Shown piece by piece: positions 43,639 through 52,483 of a stretch of 64,000 nt of DNA. A program made the translations under genes and the position numbers. The notes below the pieces were generated by a model. That model made no database searches and was not told where the DNA came from. It saw only the letters and a program-made list of their open reading frames with translations. The DNA is from JBBDYH01 sp040901795 (GTDB lineage: Bacteria; Planctomycetota; Planctomycetia; Pirellulales; JALHPA01): contig JBBDYH010000090.1 of NCBI GenBank assembly GCA_040901795.1, positions 48,979 through 112,978 on the forward strand. Direction: 5' to 3'. Every line of letters starts with the position of its first letter. Within the stretch, counting starts at the first letter, position 1.

Positions 43639-45839
43639 GACGCGCGATATCCCAGGTACCAGGCCAAACAACTTTCGATCAACAACAGCGCCAAAGCGGC
43701 GTACAGCAGCGGCCGATGCACGCCGCCGCGAGCCGCGAGCGCCACTGAGGAAGACTCCTCAAGATCCTGCCATTGACCCAATGGCGTGACGCTTTCGGGC
43801 AGCTCGTCGAGCGCGACTTTCGCGAGATCGCTTTCGCCGGTGTCCAAATTGACCGCGAACAACTGATTCGTCGTGCCGCTGATGGGCAGCTCGGCCTCGT
43901 AGATGCCACTCCACCAGGTGTCGCCGAACGACCATCGCGTCTGGTCGCGCTCGGCGGCGACCCGCACTTGTTCGTGGCGTCCGTCCGGCGTGGAGAGCGC
44001 AATCGAAGTATCGGCCGCGGCCAATGGCGCCGCGGCGCCAACGGGTTCGCCGACCAACGTGTTGCGCTCTTGGTTTTGACCGCGCAGCGTCCAGGCCAGG
44101 ATTTCCTGCACGATCGGCTGGAAGCTCGGCGTGGCGGTCATCACGGACCACGGTGCTTTCGACTGGCGATCCACCGACTCCAGCGACGCCGGCAGAGCCA
44201 CCACCGTCACCCGGCCCCGGTAAATCTGCTCGGTGACGATCGCGGGATCCTCGGTGGGTAGAAACTGTAACGCCACCTCGGCTGTGGAGTTTTTCGCATC
44301 GAACAACCGCATGCGGAAGTATTTGAAGATCGGCGTTTGCAGCAATCCCGCGTCTTCGTTGCCACGAAACACGGTCACGATCGGGTGCTTGTACTCCAAG
44401 GGGCCAAACCAATAGCTGGTGCCGCTGACGGGCTCGTCCAGCACGACGGGGAGCAACCGATTCGAGCCCTCGGCCCCGCCCAGTTCCTGGTTGTAACGAT
44501 CGGCCAGCACGCGATCGCCGAGGAAGAAGACCAGCCCGCCCCCGCCCTTGAGATAGGCGCCGAGCACCTGCGCTTCGCCCCGTGTGAACTGGCCGACGTT
44601 AGAAAAGAAAATGCAGTCAAAGCGGCTCAGGTCCATTTCCAGTAGCGCCGTCTCGGCAATCACACTTGTGCGAACGGTCCGGTGTGCGGCCGTTTCGCCG
44701 CGGCCGCTATCGGGATCCAGCGCAAACCGCAAGTAATTCGCCGCGCGGGGATTCGATTCGCCGTTGACGATCAGCGTTTCGACCGCTTCTTTGACGGGGA
44801 AGGAAAGCCAGCGGTGGTCGTCGACCGGAAGCGCGTCATCCGTCAGCCGCGCTTCGATCGTGTGGTCTCCCGCCGCTTCAAAGCGATGCCGGAACGAGAG
44901 TGCCGCTTCGCCGGCCGCAGGTACTTCGACGGTCTCTTCGCTCATCCGTTGGCCATCGACGATGAACTCGACTTTCCGCCGCTGCGGCTGCGTGGCAAAG
45001 CTCTTCACCGTGGTCTCGAAATCGATCTCCTCGGCAGTTGTGAACAGCGCCTGATTCGAGCGGAGCCCGCTGATCGCAAAGTTCTCGGTCTGTGGCTGAC
45101 CCAAATCGACCAGCCAGACTTTGGCCAGTTCGGCGATCTGATCGAGTTTCGCGCGCGCCTCGTCGGCCGAAGTCGCGGCCGCCTGCCAGGTGGTGCGGCC
45201 CAGGTCAGTGACGAAGTACACCTCGTGCTGTACCAGCCGGCTCGCTTCGTGCGCTGCGGTCGTGAGCACGTCCTGCACCTGCGCCAGCGTGGGAGACAGT
45301 TCGCCCCCCGTGTGCTGCAGCTTGAGATTCTGCAGCTCCAGCAAAAAATCACGCCGGCTGAACGACGGCGTGCCAACAATCACGCGCGGCGGCGACGCCA
45401 TCAGGATCAACGTGAAGGCATCTCCTTCCCGCGACTGTTCGACAATCTCGGTCACCAGCTCCACGGCGCGGTCGAAGCGGCTCTTGTCGGTCGAGCGATA
45501 GGCCATCGAATACGAGCCGTCCAGAACGATCAACTTGTGCGTCGGCCGACCGGTGATAAACGGGGCGGCGGCCTGCTCGAGATACGGCCCCGCGACGGCC
45601 AGCACAACCAGCAAGATGATCGCCGTGCGAATGGCCAACAGCAGCCATTGCTCGATCCGCAGTCGCCGCGCATTCTTTTGCAGCGCGGCGAGCAGGTACT
45701 CCATCGCCGCCCAGGTCACTTCGCGGTACCGGCGCTGGTTCCAGAGGTGAATCACAATCGGCACCGCCGCTGCGGCGAGCCAGCCGAGCATCCAGAGCTG
45801 GCTGAAGCCAAGAGCGAAGAGAGGCGGTGAGTGAATCAT
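43635..45839 (-). CDS. BatA-type VWA membrane protein
   Basis: 734 residues. The N-terminus matches the BatA domain (LGWLAAAAVPIVIHLWNQRR, with membrane helices near 14-30 and 65-85). The VWA domain follows with MIDAS DGSYSMAYR near residue 106 and YFVTDLGRTTW. The C-terminal part holds an amidotransferase-like segment (FFSNVGQFTRGE) and a final helix. BatA-like proteins form part of a MoxR-linked envelope system in other bacteria. It is coupled to the next gene by a four-base overlap. Confidence 0.85.
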   Translation of the reverse strand: MIHSPPLFALGFSQLWMLGWLAAAAVPIVIHLWNQRRYREVTWAAMEYLLAALQKNARRLRIEQWLLLAIRTAIILLVVLAVAGPYLEQAAAPFITGRPTHKLIVLDGSYSMAYRSTDKSRFDRAVELVTEIVEQSREGDAFTLILMASPPRVIVGTPSFSRRDFLLELQNLKLQHTGGELSPTLAQVQDVLTTAAHEASRLVQHEVYFVTDLGRTTWQAAATSADEARAKLDQIAELAKVWLVDLGQPQTENFAISGLRSNQALFTTAEEIDFETTVKSFATQPQRRKVEFIVDGQRMSEETVEVPAAGEAALSFRHRFEAAGDHTIEARLTDDALPVDDHRWLSFPVKEAVETLIVNGESNPRAANYLRFALDPDSGRGETAAHRTVRTSVIAETALLEMDLSRFDCIFFSNVGQFTRGEAQVLGAYLKGGGGLVFFLGDRVLADRYNQELGGAEGSNRLLPVVLDEPVSGTSYWFGPLEYKHPIVTVFRGNEDAGLLQTPIFKYFRMRLFDAKNSTAEVALQFLPTEDPAIVTEQIYRGRVTVVALPASLESVDRQSKAPWSVMTATPSFQPIVQEILAWTLRGQNQERNTLVGEPVGAAAPLAAADTSIALSTPDGRHEQVRVAAERDQTRWSFGDTWWSGIYEAELPISGTTNQLFAVNLDTGESDLAKVALDELPESVTPLGQWQDLEESSSVALAARGGVHRPLLYAALALLLIESCLAWYLGYRAS

Positions 45840-45851
45840 GCAACATTAGTA

Positions 45852-45991
45852 CCTCGTTCCCACGCTCTGCGTGGGAACGTACGCGGTGCCGCTCCGCGGC
45901 ACGAAACAAATACGGCGCCGCTCTGCGCTCCGCAGCTCCTACATGCCGCGGAGCGGCACGCTGCCGTTCCCACGCGGAGCGTGGGAACGAG
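45852..45991. repeat. Large inverted repeat of the GCGTGGGAACG family
   Basis: The left arm (45852-45904) holds CGTTCCCACGC-TCT-GCGTGGGAACG and GTGCCGCTCCGCGGCAC. The right arm (45943-45991) holds GCCGCGGAGCGGC and CGTTCCCACGCGGAGCGTGG. The arms pair with each other, and each also folds alone. It fills most of the gap between the DUF58 and BatA genes. Confidence 0.85.
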
Positions 45992-46015
45992 AACCGGCCA
46001 CCGGGCCACTCCTCC

Positions 46016-46915
46016 TCACGTCCTCGTCATCCGTGTTGCCAGGTACGCCGAGAGCGCTACATCCAACGATTGATCGGTCCGCAATTGCACATAGTCGATC
46101 TGCTGTTCGCGACAGCCCTGCCGTACGTCGTGCAAAAAACGACCAAACTCGTGCAAATACGCCTTGCGCAGCGTCCGTGGGTCGGCCAGGACTTGCGGCA
46201 GCATCTCGAGTCCCTTGAACAACGTCGTCTGCTGAAACGGAAAATCAAGCTCGGCCGGGTCCAGCACGTGAAACACAATCACCTCATGCCGTCGATGGCG
46301 GAAGTGTTTTAAGCCGGCGATCATCGCCGGCACGTTATCGAACAGGTCGCTGAGCACGATCACCACGCCTCGTTTTTTCAGCCGCTCGGCCAGGTCATGA
46401 AAGATCGTCCCCACGTCGGTCTTTTTCTCGGGCACGCTTTCGCTCATCACGTGCAGAAGCTGCTTGAGGTGCGAGGGGTTGCTGCTCGGCCGCACCAGTG
46501 CCCGCAATTCGGTGTCGAACGTGGCCAGCCCGACGCTGTCTTGCTGTTGCAGCACCAGGTACGCCAACGACGCCGCGACGCACTGGGCATACTCCAGCTT
46601 GCTCATCGCCGCCTGCGGCCCCTGGTAACGCATGCTCTCGCTGGTGTCGAGCACCAGGTAGCTGATCAGGTTGGTTTCCTGCTCGTACTGCTTGAGATAG
46701 AACTTGTCGGTCTTGCCGAAGACCTTCCAATCGACGTACCGCAGGTCGTCCCCAGGGGCGTACTCGCGGTGCTCGGCGAACTCGATCGAAAAGCCGTGAT
46801 AGGGGCTCTTGTGTACGCCGGCGACGTACCCTTCGACAATCTTCGCGGCGCGCAGCTCGAGCCCCTTAAGCCTGGCGAGCGTCCGCGGATCTAAATACTT
46901 CTGGTAATCGTCCAC
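46016..46915 (-). CDS. DUF58 protein
   Basis: 299 residues without a membrane helix. The DUF58 signature lies near residues 45-80 (EFAEHREYAPGDDLRYVDWK), followed by a VWA-like fold with LDTSESM as a MIDAS-type motif. Its start lies inside the 3' end of the MoxR gene (50-base overlap), so the two are translated together. DUF58 proteins are usual partners of MoxR ATPases, and an envelope quality or assembly function is inferred. Confidence 0.9.
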   Translation of the reverse strand: MDDYQKYLDPRTLARLKGLELRAAKIVEGYVAGVHKSPYHGFSIEFAEHREYAPGDDLRYVDWKVFGKTDKFYLKQYEQETNLISYLVLDTSESMRYQGPQAAMSKLEYAQCVAASLAYLVLQQQDSVGLATFDTELRALVRPSSNPSHLKQLLHVMSESVPEKKTDVGTIFHDLAERLKKRGVVIVLSDLFDNVPAMIAGLKHFRHRRHEVIVFHVLDPAELDFPFQQTTLFKGLEMLPQVLADPRTLRKAYLHEFGRFLHDVRQGCREQQIDYVQLRTDQSLDVALSAYLATRMTRT

Positions 46916-47924
46916 GGTTGTTCTCTGCTTCGTCCGTCGGGATGAACTCGATCAGCCGCCGCACAATATCGTCCGGCTTGATGCCTTCGGCTTCGGCGTT
47001 AAAGTTGGTCAGGATGCGGTGCCGCAGCACGGGGAATGAAACCGCGCGCACGTCTTCGCAGGTGGCCATGTAACGCCCGTGCAGGATCGCCCGCGCCTTG
47101 GCCCCCAGCACCAGGTACTGGCTGGCGCGCGGCCCGGCGCCCCAGCTCACATAGTTGCGGACGAAGTCAGGCGCCTGTCCCTTTTCTTTACGGGTCAGCC
47201 GGGTGAACTGCAGCGCATACCTTGTCACGTGGTCGGCCACCGGCACCCGACGGACGATTTGCGACAGCGCCAGAATGTGCTCAGCTGTGAGCGTCGTGGT
47301 GACGCGTAATACAAGGTCCGCCGTCGTCCGCCGGACGATCTCGAACTCTTCTTCTTCGTCTGGGTAATCGACGTAGATATTGAACATGAACCGGTCGAGT
47401 TGGGCTTCCGGGAGCGGGTATGTCCCCTCCTGCTCGATCGGGTTCTGTGTGGCCAGCACGAAGAAGGGCTCCGGCAAGCGGTGCTTCGTACCGCCGACGG
47501 TGACCTGGTGTTCTTGCATCGCCTCGAGCAAAGCGGCCTGCGTCTTGGGCGGCGTGCGGTTGACTTCGTCGGCCAGGACCACGTTGGCAAAGATCGGCCC
47601 GGGCAGGAACTTGAAGGCCCGCGTCCCCGTCTGCTTGTCTTCCTGAATGACCTCGGTGCCCGTAATATCCGAAGGCATCAGGTCCGGGGTGAACTGAATC
47701 CGGCTGAAATCGAGCGTGAGCGCGTCGGCCAAGGTGCGGATCATCAGTGTCTTGGCCAGCCCCGGGACTCCCACGAGCAGACAATGGCCACCAGCGAACA
47801 TCGTGATCAATAGCTCTTCGATCACGTGCTGCTGGCCGATGATGACCTTGGACAGCTCGCCGGTGATGGCGCGATACGCCTCGTTGAGCTTCGCCACGGC
47901 TTGAACGTCATCTTCTGCGAGCAT
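46866..47924 (-). CDS. MoxR-family AAA+ ATPase
   Basis: 352 residues from MLAEDDVQAV; a longer frame reads into a palindromic repeat and is unlikely. Walker A is GVPGLAKT near residue 55, Walker B is VVLADEVNR, and sensor 1 is LATQNPIEQEGTYPLPEAQLD (split here: LATQNP and EQEGTYPLPEAQ). MoxR ATPases are chaperones that help fold or activate VWA-domain proteins. Two such proteins lie directly downstream. Confidence 0.95.
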   Translation of the reverse strand: MLAEDDVQAVAKLNEAYRAITGELSKVIIGQQHVIEELLITMFAGGHCLLVGVPGLAKTLMIRTLADALTLDFSRIQFTPDLMPSDITGTEVIQEDKQTGTRAFKFLPGPIFANVVLADEVNRTPPKTQAALLEAMQEHQVTVGGTKHRLPEPFFVLATQNPIEQEGTYPLPEAQLDRFMFNIYVDYPDEEEEFEIVRRTTADLVLRVTTTLTAEHILALSQIVRRVPVADHVTRYALQFTRLTRKEKGQAPDFVRNYVSWGAGPRASQYLVLGAKARAILHGRYMATCEDVRAVSFPVLRHRILTNFNAEAEGIKPDDIVRRLIEFIPTDEAENNRGRLPEVFRSADARQA

Positions 47925-47965
47925 GGTGGTGGGAGGACAGGGGTGTCTGGTATCTGGTGGAACGT

Positions 47966-47992
47966 GTGCCACTGCTCGCCGCGAGCAGTGGT
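47966..47992. repeat. CCACTGCTCGCCGCGAGCAG palindrome
   Basis: The near-perfect palindrome GTGCCACTGCTCGCCGCGAG and onward lies upstream of the MoxR start. Related units sit at 12041-12112 upstream of surface protein 3. Confidence 0.6.
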
Positions 47993-48012
47993 ACGTGCAG
48001 GGTTCGTTTCTG

Positions 48013-50364
48013 TTAGCGGTCCTTGCTGGTAGTTGCACTCTCTTCTAGCTTCGGGCCGAACGCCCACAGCTTGTCCGCTGTCGCCAACAAAATGTATTCT
48101 CCCGCGGCGAGCAGATTTCCGCCGCTCAGGAGGTTATCAAAGTCCGCGATCCGGATGGGATCGCGCTGCATCGTCGGCAGCGTATTGGCCGAACTCGGCG
48201 GCGACTGCTTTTGATCAAAGACGTACAGCGCCTGACGCGTCGGCCAGACGACGACGTCGCCCATCAACAGCCCTCGCCCGAAAGGCTGCACCTGGCTGAA
48301 ATTGGCCGGCTCAGGAAATGACGTGACGAACTTCCCTGTTTCGGCGTCCAGCCACCACAGGATCTTGCCGCTGGCGATCAAGCGTCCCTCGGCGACACCC
48401 AATAAATGGACGACATCCGCCATCGGCGTAGGCGCAGTCGCCCAGCGCACCAGTCCTGTCATGGCATCCAGCGCGAGAATTTGCGGCGTGTCAGTCGGCG
48501 CGACGTAGATCGTGCCGCGATGGTACAAGCACGGGTTCAGGTCCCGGAACAAGTGAGCGTTCTCCGGCCCTCCCTTCGCCCGCGGATACGTGCTGAGCCA
48601 GTGGATTCGGCCGTCGTCGGCCGATAAGCTCGCCACCGCGCCCAAATTGGTGTTCAAATACAGCGTCCCTTCGACCAGTGTGAGCAGGTTATGGGTGATT
48701 TCTTCCGCGCTGCCGCGCGCTGGGGATTCGGCGGCACAGACCATGCGCCGCCAGCGAAGACGCGGCGAATACGTCGTCCCCGACGAGCCGGTCGTGGCCA
48801 CGAGCTCATAACAGGCTACGTGCGATTGCGGTCGAACGTCGTTGTAACGCATCGCCACGTACAGCCGCGAACCGTCACACACCGGCGGGCCCTCGAACGA
48901 CAAGCGGTCGCTCTCCGGCTTGATCTCGGCGATCAGCTTACCTTGCTGAGCCAGATCGAGCACAACCAGTGAGCCGCGGTTTTCTGTCGCGCTCGTTTCG
49001 GGCCAGCTAGTAACCTGCGAGCCGAGCCGCACAAAGAGATAAGACCCGTGGACGGTCGCTGTGAACCGGGGCACACCGAGGGCATGCGCAATGCTTTGCC
49101 CAGCGCCGGCTTCGGCCATGCCGCCGCGCGGATAGACCTGCCCCGGCCGCGTATTGGCGCTGGCGTTGCTCCATGCCGGCTGACCGGTGTGCAGGTCGTA
49201 AACATAAATGCAGTGCAGGTCGTGCCACACAACCAGGTCACCCACCACGAGCGGATGATAGCTCAACAGATTCTGACTGTCTTCCGCGACGCGGCTCTGG
49301 TTCAAGCCAAATCGGATCAAGTTGTCTTTGTGAGCCTGCCATTTCCTGGGAAAGGCAATCGGCTCGGACCAGGCCAGCGACCGCAAGGCAAACTCGCCTG
49401 GCGAAATGAAATTCCTTGTCGGACCGCCGGCGAACGTACTTGCGGCGCGCGACGGGGAGAGCAGGGGCCACTCCTTCGCGGAATTGAGCAGCGCGGCAAG
49501 CGTATCACGGTACGGCCCTTCGCGTCCGGCCAGGCGACCCGTAGCTTCCACGTGCAGTTCGACAAACGACCGGTACTCGGTTTCCGCCCGCGCGCGCGCC
49601 CCTTCGAGCAGCGAGGCCAGAACCAGGCGCGCGCGCACGTCGGCGAGCTGTAGATCCGTGTCGGGGTAGGCCAGCCAGAGTATCGGCGCATCGCCTTCCA
49701 GTGCCGCCGGCTCGGCGCGTGGCGGCGCCTTCTCGGCGTTCGTGTTGGTGGCGGAGCGCTGTTCCACCCACAGCGGCAGGCCATCCGCCGAGCGCAGCGC
49801 GGGACTGATCCGCTCCCACCATTCGCGTGCTCGCTGGTACTCACCGCGCTCCAAATAAATCTCGCCCAGCACGAACAGGGCATCGTCGCCGTAGCTGCTG
49901 GTGAAGAGCTCATCCACAACGCGTGCCAGCACCACAACATCGCGGTGCTTCACGCCCTCGTCGTACCACTGCCGGGCTTGCGCATCGACTCGACCGCGGT
50001 AAAGCGAAAGCCCCTCGGCCGGCAGCCGGGCCAACTCCCTGTGCCCCAACTCGCGGAGCGAGATAAAACGGGAATCGAGACGCACGAGCCGCTCGCCGTG
50101 ATCCTCCATCAACTTCCGCAGAACTTCGATGCCCGCGTCCCACTGCCGCTGGGCAAAGTTGACGCGCACGCGTTGCAATTGGTTACCGACCATGGGGGCC
50201 GGTTCATCGACACGAATCGCATCGGTGAGCTCGACTTGCGTCCGTGGGTAGATCTGGGCGGCCAACGGGCCGGGCGCAAGAGCGGCAAGAACGACCAGCG
50301 AAACAACCCATGGCGCCCACCCCAGCAGGCAATTGCCAACACAGAGACGATACCGGTCGCTCAT
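48013..50364 (-). CDS. Exported PQQ-like beta-propeller protein
   Basis: 783 residues from MSDRYRLCVG; the longer frame begins at 50415. A signal peptide of about 40 residues ends near PGPLAAQ. The first 300 residues are helical with TPR-like stretches (YGDDALFVLGEIYLERGEY). The rest has repeated WL/W motifs typical of PQQ-type propeller blades (HPLVVGDLVVWHD, GSRLYVAMRY, GTLYLNTN). Such propellers usually bind partners and need not be quinoprotein enzymes. It lies about 90 bases upstream of the MoxR gene and looks like the first gene of the block. Confidence 0.82.
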   Translation of the reverse strand: MSDRYRLCVGNCLLGWAPWVVSLVVLAALAPGPLAAQIYPRTQVELTDAIRVDEPAPMVGNQLQRVRVNFAQRQWDAGIEVLRKLMEDHGERLVRLDSRFISLRELGHRELARLPAEGLSLYRGRVDAQARQWYDEGVKHRDVVVLARVVDELFTSSYGDDALFVLGEIYLERGEYQRAREWWERISPALRSADGLPLWVEQRSATNTNAEKAPPRAEPAALEGDAPILWLAYPDTDLQLADVRARLVLASLLEGARARAETEYRSFVELHVEATGRLAGREGPYRDTLAALLNSAKEWPLLSPSRAASTFAGGPTRNFISPGEFALRSLAWSEPIAFPRKWQAHKDNLIRFGLNQSRVAEDSQNLLSYHPLVVGDLVVWHDLHCIYVYDLHTGQPAWSNASANTRPGQVYPRGGMAEAGAGQSIAHALGVPRFTATVHGSYLFVRLGSQVTSWPETSATENRGSLVVLDLAQQGKLIAEIKPESDRLSFEGPPVCDGSRLYVAMRYNDVRPQSHVACYELVATTGSSGTTYSPRLRWRRMVCAAESPARGSAEEITHNLLTLVEGTLYLNTNLGAVASLSADDGRIHWLSTYPRAKGGPENAHLFRDLNPCLYHRGTIYVAPTDTPQILALDAMTGLVRWATAPTPMADVVHLLGVAEGRLIASGKILWWLDAETGKFVTSFPEPANFSQVQPFGRGLLMGDVVVWPTRQALYVFDQKQSPPSSANTLPTMQRDPIRIADFDNLLSGGNLLAAGEYILLATADKLWAFGPKLEESATTSKDR

Positions 50365-50681
50365 GCGGATTCGATCCCTCGGATGCATGCTGCGACGCGG
50401 AGGCGATCGCGGCACTACGCCTAGTGTATTCTCCTAAGCCGTTTGCGGGAAGGAAACTTGGACAAATGGGGAATGTGCGAATGGGGAATGGGGAATGGGA
50501 CGGCGAATAGGGAATGATGGAATGTGGAATGGGGAATGCGCAAGCGGATGATGGACGACCCGGCCTTCCATTCACTCCATTCCCCATTCGCACATTCCCC
50601 ATTCCTTCGCTATGATCGATTCGTACGCCTTTTCCGCCGTTACAAGACCAACGCCCCGCCTCCCACCGCCCGCTCCCGCCT
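50365..50681. other. Divergent spacer between the PQQ-type gene and tatC
   Basis: About 317 bases that should hold both promoters. A perfect 27-bp inverted repeat (50465-50491 with 50577-50603) of the GAATGGGGAATG family takes up much of it. I see no gene. Confidence 0.6.
50465..50603. repeat. Perfect 27-bp inverted repeat, GAATGGGGAATG family
   Basis: The two arms are exact reverse complements of each other and flank about 85 bases. The core is shared with the 33-base elements at 33239 and 41099. Confidence 0.9.
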
Positions 50682-52040
50682 GTGCTCAAGAAACCGGACG
50701 ACGATCTCTTCAGGGACAGCACGATGACCTTCGGGGAGCACCTCGAAGAGTTGCGGCGTGCGCTGTTCAAGGCGATGTTGGGCCTGATCGTCGGCTGTGC
50801 CTTCGGTTTGTACTTCGGCAGCGCCGTTGTGCGGTTTATCAATGATCCCTTGGTCGATGCCCTGAGAGCGTATTATCAAGAGCGGGCCATTGAAATCGTG
50901 CGCACGGATATGGGGGGATCGCTGACGCCAGCTCAAGAGGCGGCGATCGCGGAGCGGGAGATGATCTTCGAGCCGGTGTTCATCGAGCCGCAGGACATCT
51001 GGGATGCCCTCAGTGAGGAGTTTCCGCAAATACAAGGCGGATTGGACGTGGACCGGTTCAGTTTGGCCGAAATTGATCTGCCCGACTTGAGATTTCTCGA
51101 CACGCTGGCGAACGAGGAAGCTGGGCCGGCAGCGCGGCTGCGCTCGTTCCTAAGCAAGGACGGCCGCGAATTGCTGGCGAAGGGCGCGGAAGATCGCAAA
51201 TTCACCGACGAAGAGCTGGACCAGTTGCTCGACGAAATCAACGACGTCCTCTCGCGGCCCGATTTCTATGACGAAGAAACGTTTGATGGCGTCACGCTAA
51301 GCGAGTCGGTCGAGAAAATGTTGGACCGACGTAACAATCTGAAAAAAGCCGGCCTCCGTGAACTCAACTGGCATTTGCTCCACTCCACCCATCCCAAGCT
51401 GGTAAAGGCCCCGCACCCCAAGTTCGTTCAGATACTCATCTGGCGGTTGGTGAAAAACGACCCGCGCACGCATCCTCAGAGCTTGGGCGTGCAAGAAGGG
51501 TTCATGATCTGGCTGAAGGCCTCGTTCTTGACAGGGTTTGTCATTGCCAGTCCCTGGGTGTTCTACCAGCTTTGGATGTTCGTCGCGGCGGGACTTTATC
51601 CGCACGAGAAGCGCTACGTCCACCTCTTTCTGCCCGTCAGCCTCGGACTGTTCCTGGCAGGGATCTACCTTGCCATCGGTTACGTGTTTCAGCCGGTGCT
51701 CGATTTCCTGTTCAGCAACAACGCCGAGTTGGGCATCGATCCCGATCCGCGGATTGGCGAATGGCTGAGCTTCTTTTTGATGCTCCCGTTGGGCTTCGGC
51801 GTGGCGTTTCAATTGCCGTTGGTCATGCTGTTTCTGGAACGGATCGGCATCTTCACGGTCCACTCCTACTTGTCCAAGTGGAAGATCGCCGTCATGTCGA
51901 TCGTGGTCCTGGCCTGCGTACTCACGCCGGCCGATCCGATCAGCTTCATGTTCCTGGGCATTCCGCTGCTGTTGCTCTATTTCGGCGGGATCGCCGTCTG
52001 CTGGGCCTGGCCGCGACAGGGGCGAGTCAAGATGGCGTGA
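50682..52040 (+). CDS. tatC: TatC with a large extracytoplasmic insertion
   Basis: 452 residues from a GTG start; the normal TatC is about 250 residues. The N-terminus MTFGEHLEELRRAL and the first membrane helix (about 28-48) are followed by an insertion of about 200 residues (near 60-262), rich in Asp/Glu and helical. The core then resumes with the ASPWVFYQLWMF and GLYPHEKRY segments and ends with VLTPADPISF. TatC is the substrate-receptor subunit of the twin-arginine export machine. An inner ATG at 50724 is an alternative start but would drop a conserved lead. tatA is not seen in the window. Confidence 0.92.
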   Translation: MLKKPDDDLFRDSTMTFGEHLEELRRALFKAMLGLIVGCAFGLYFGSAVVRFINDPLVDALRAYYQERAIEIVRTDMGGSLTPAQEAAIAEREMIFEPVFIEPQDIWDALSEEFPQIQGGLDVDRFSLAEIDLPDLRFLDTLANEEAGPAARLRSFLSKDGRELLAKGAEDRKFTDEELDQLLDEINDVLSRPDFYDEETFDGVTLSESVEKMLDRRNNLKKAGLRELNWHLLHSTHPKLVKAPHPKFVQILIWRLVKNDPRTHPQSLGVQEGFMIWLKASFLTGFVIASPWVFYQLWMFVAAGLYPHEKRYVHLFLPVSLGLFLAGIYLAIGYVFQPVLDFLFSNNAELGIDPDPRIGEWLSFFLMLPLGFGVAFQLPLVMLFLERIGIFTVHSYLSKWKIAVMSIVVLACVLTPADPISFMFLGIPLLLLYFGGIAVCWAWPRQGRVKMA

Positions 52041-52063
52041 ACGTGCGCTGCACGGCCGAGATA

Positions 52064-52130
52064 GTCATCCTGAGCGAAGCGAAGGATCTCTCTGGAACAC
52101 GGCGAGATGCTTCGCTGCGCTCAGCATGAC
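52064..52130. repeat. CATCCTGAGCGAAGCGAAGG-type dispersed palindrome
   Basis: The unit GTCATCCTGAGCGAAGCGAA and onward is followed by its imperfect inverse GCTGCGCTCAGCATGAC. This sequence type is known as a dispersed repeat in many environmental bacteria. It fills the gap between tatC and the PII gene, which converge. Confidence 0.75.
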
Positions 52131-52135
52131 GTGCT

Positions 52136-52483
52136 CTAAATCGCTTCCTTGCCGCGTTCGCCGGTGCGGATGCGAATACAATCCTCCAGCGGGAGGACGA
52201 AGATCTTGCCGTCGCCGATCTCGCCGGTCTTGCCCGTGCGGCCGCCTTTGATAATCGCGTCGATCGTCGGCTGAACGAACTCTTCGTTTACGGCGATTTG
52301 GAGTTGGACCTTGCGGAGCAGGTTGACCGCGACTTCATGCCCACGAAACACTTCGGCATGCCCCTTCTGCCGGCCGAACCCTTGCACATCCATGATCGTG
52401 AGCCGAAAAACCTCGACCTCGCTCAACGCCGCCTTGACGGCTTCGAGGCGACTCGGCTGGATGATGGCAATGATCAGCTTCAT
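52136..52483 (-). CDS. PII-family nitrogen regulatory protein lacking the T-loop tyrosine
   Basis: 115 residues. PII signatures are present: MKLIIAIIQPSRL at the start, GFGRQKGH, and the C-terminal GDGKIFVLPLEDCIRIRTGE. PII trimers sense 2-oxoglutarate and ATP/ADP and control nitrogen metabolism. The T-loop reads FRGHEVAVNLL where family members usually have Tyr-51 (RGxEY); here Val replaces it, so uridylylation at that site is not possible. No amtB or glnA gene lies beside it. I name it only as a PII family member. Confidence 0.9.
   Translation of the reverse strand: MKLIIAIIQPSRLEAVKAALSEVEVFRLTIMDVQGFGRQKGHAEVFRGHEVAVNLLRKVQLQIAVNEEFVQPTIDAIIKGGRTGKTGEIGDGKIFVLPLEDCIRIRTGERGKEAI

Noticed and set aside
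44682..45830. A 382-codon plus-strand frame opposite the BatA-type gene
   Set aside because: The minus-strand protein has BatA and VWA signatures, whereas the opposite frame is Arg-rich without any feature.
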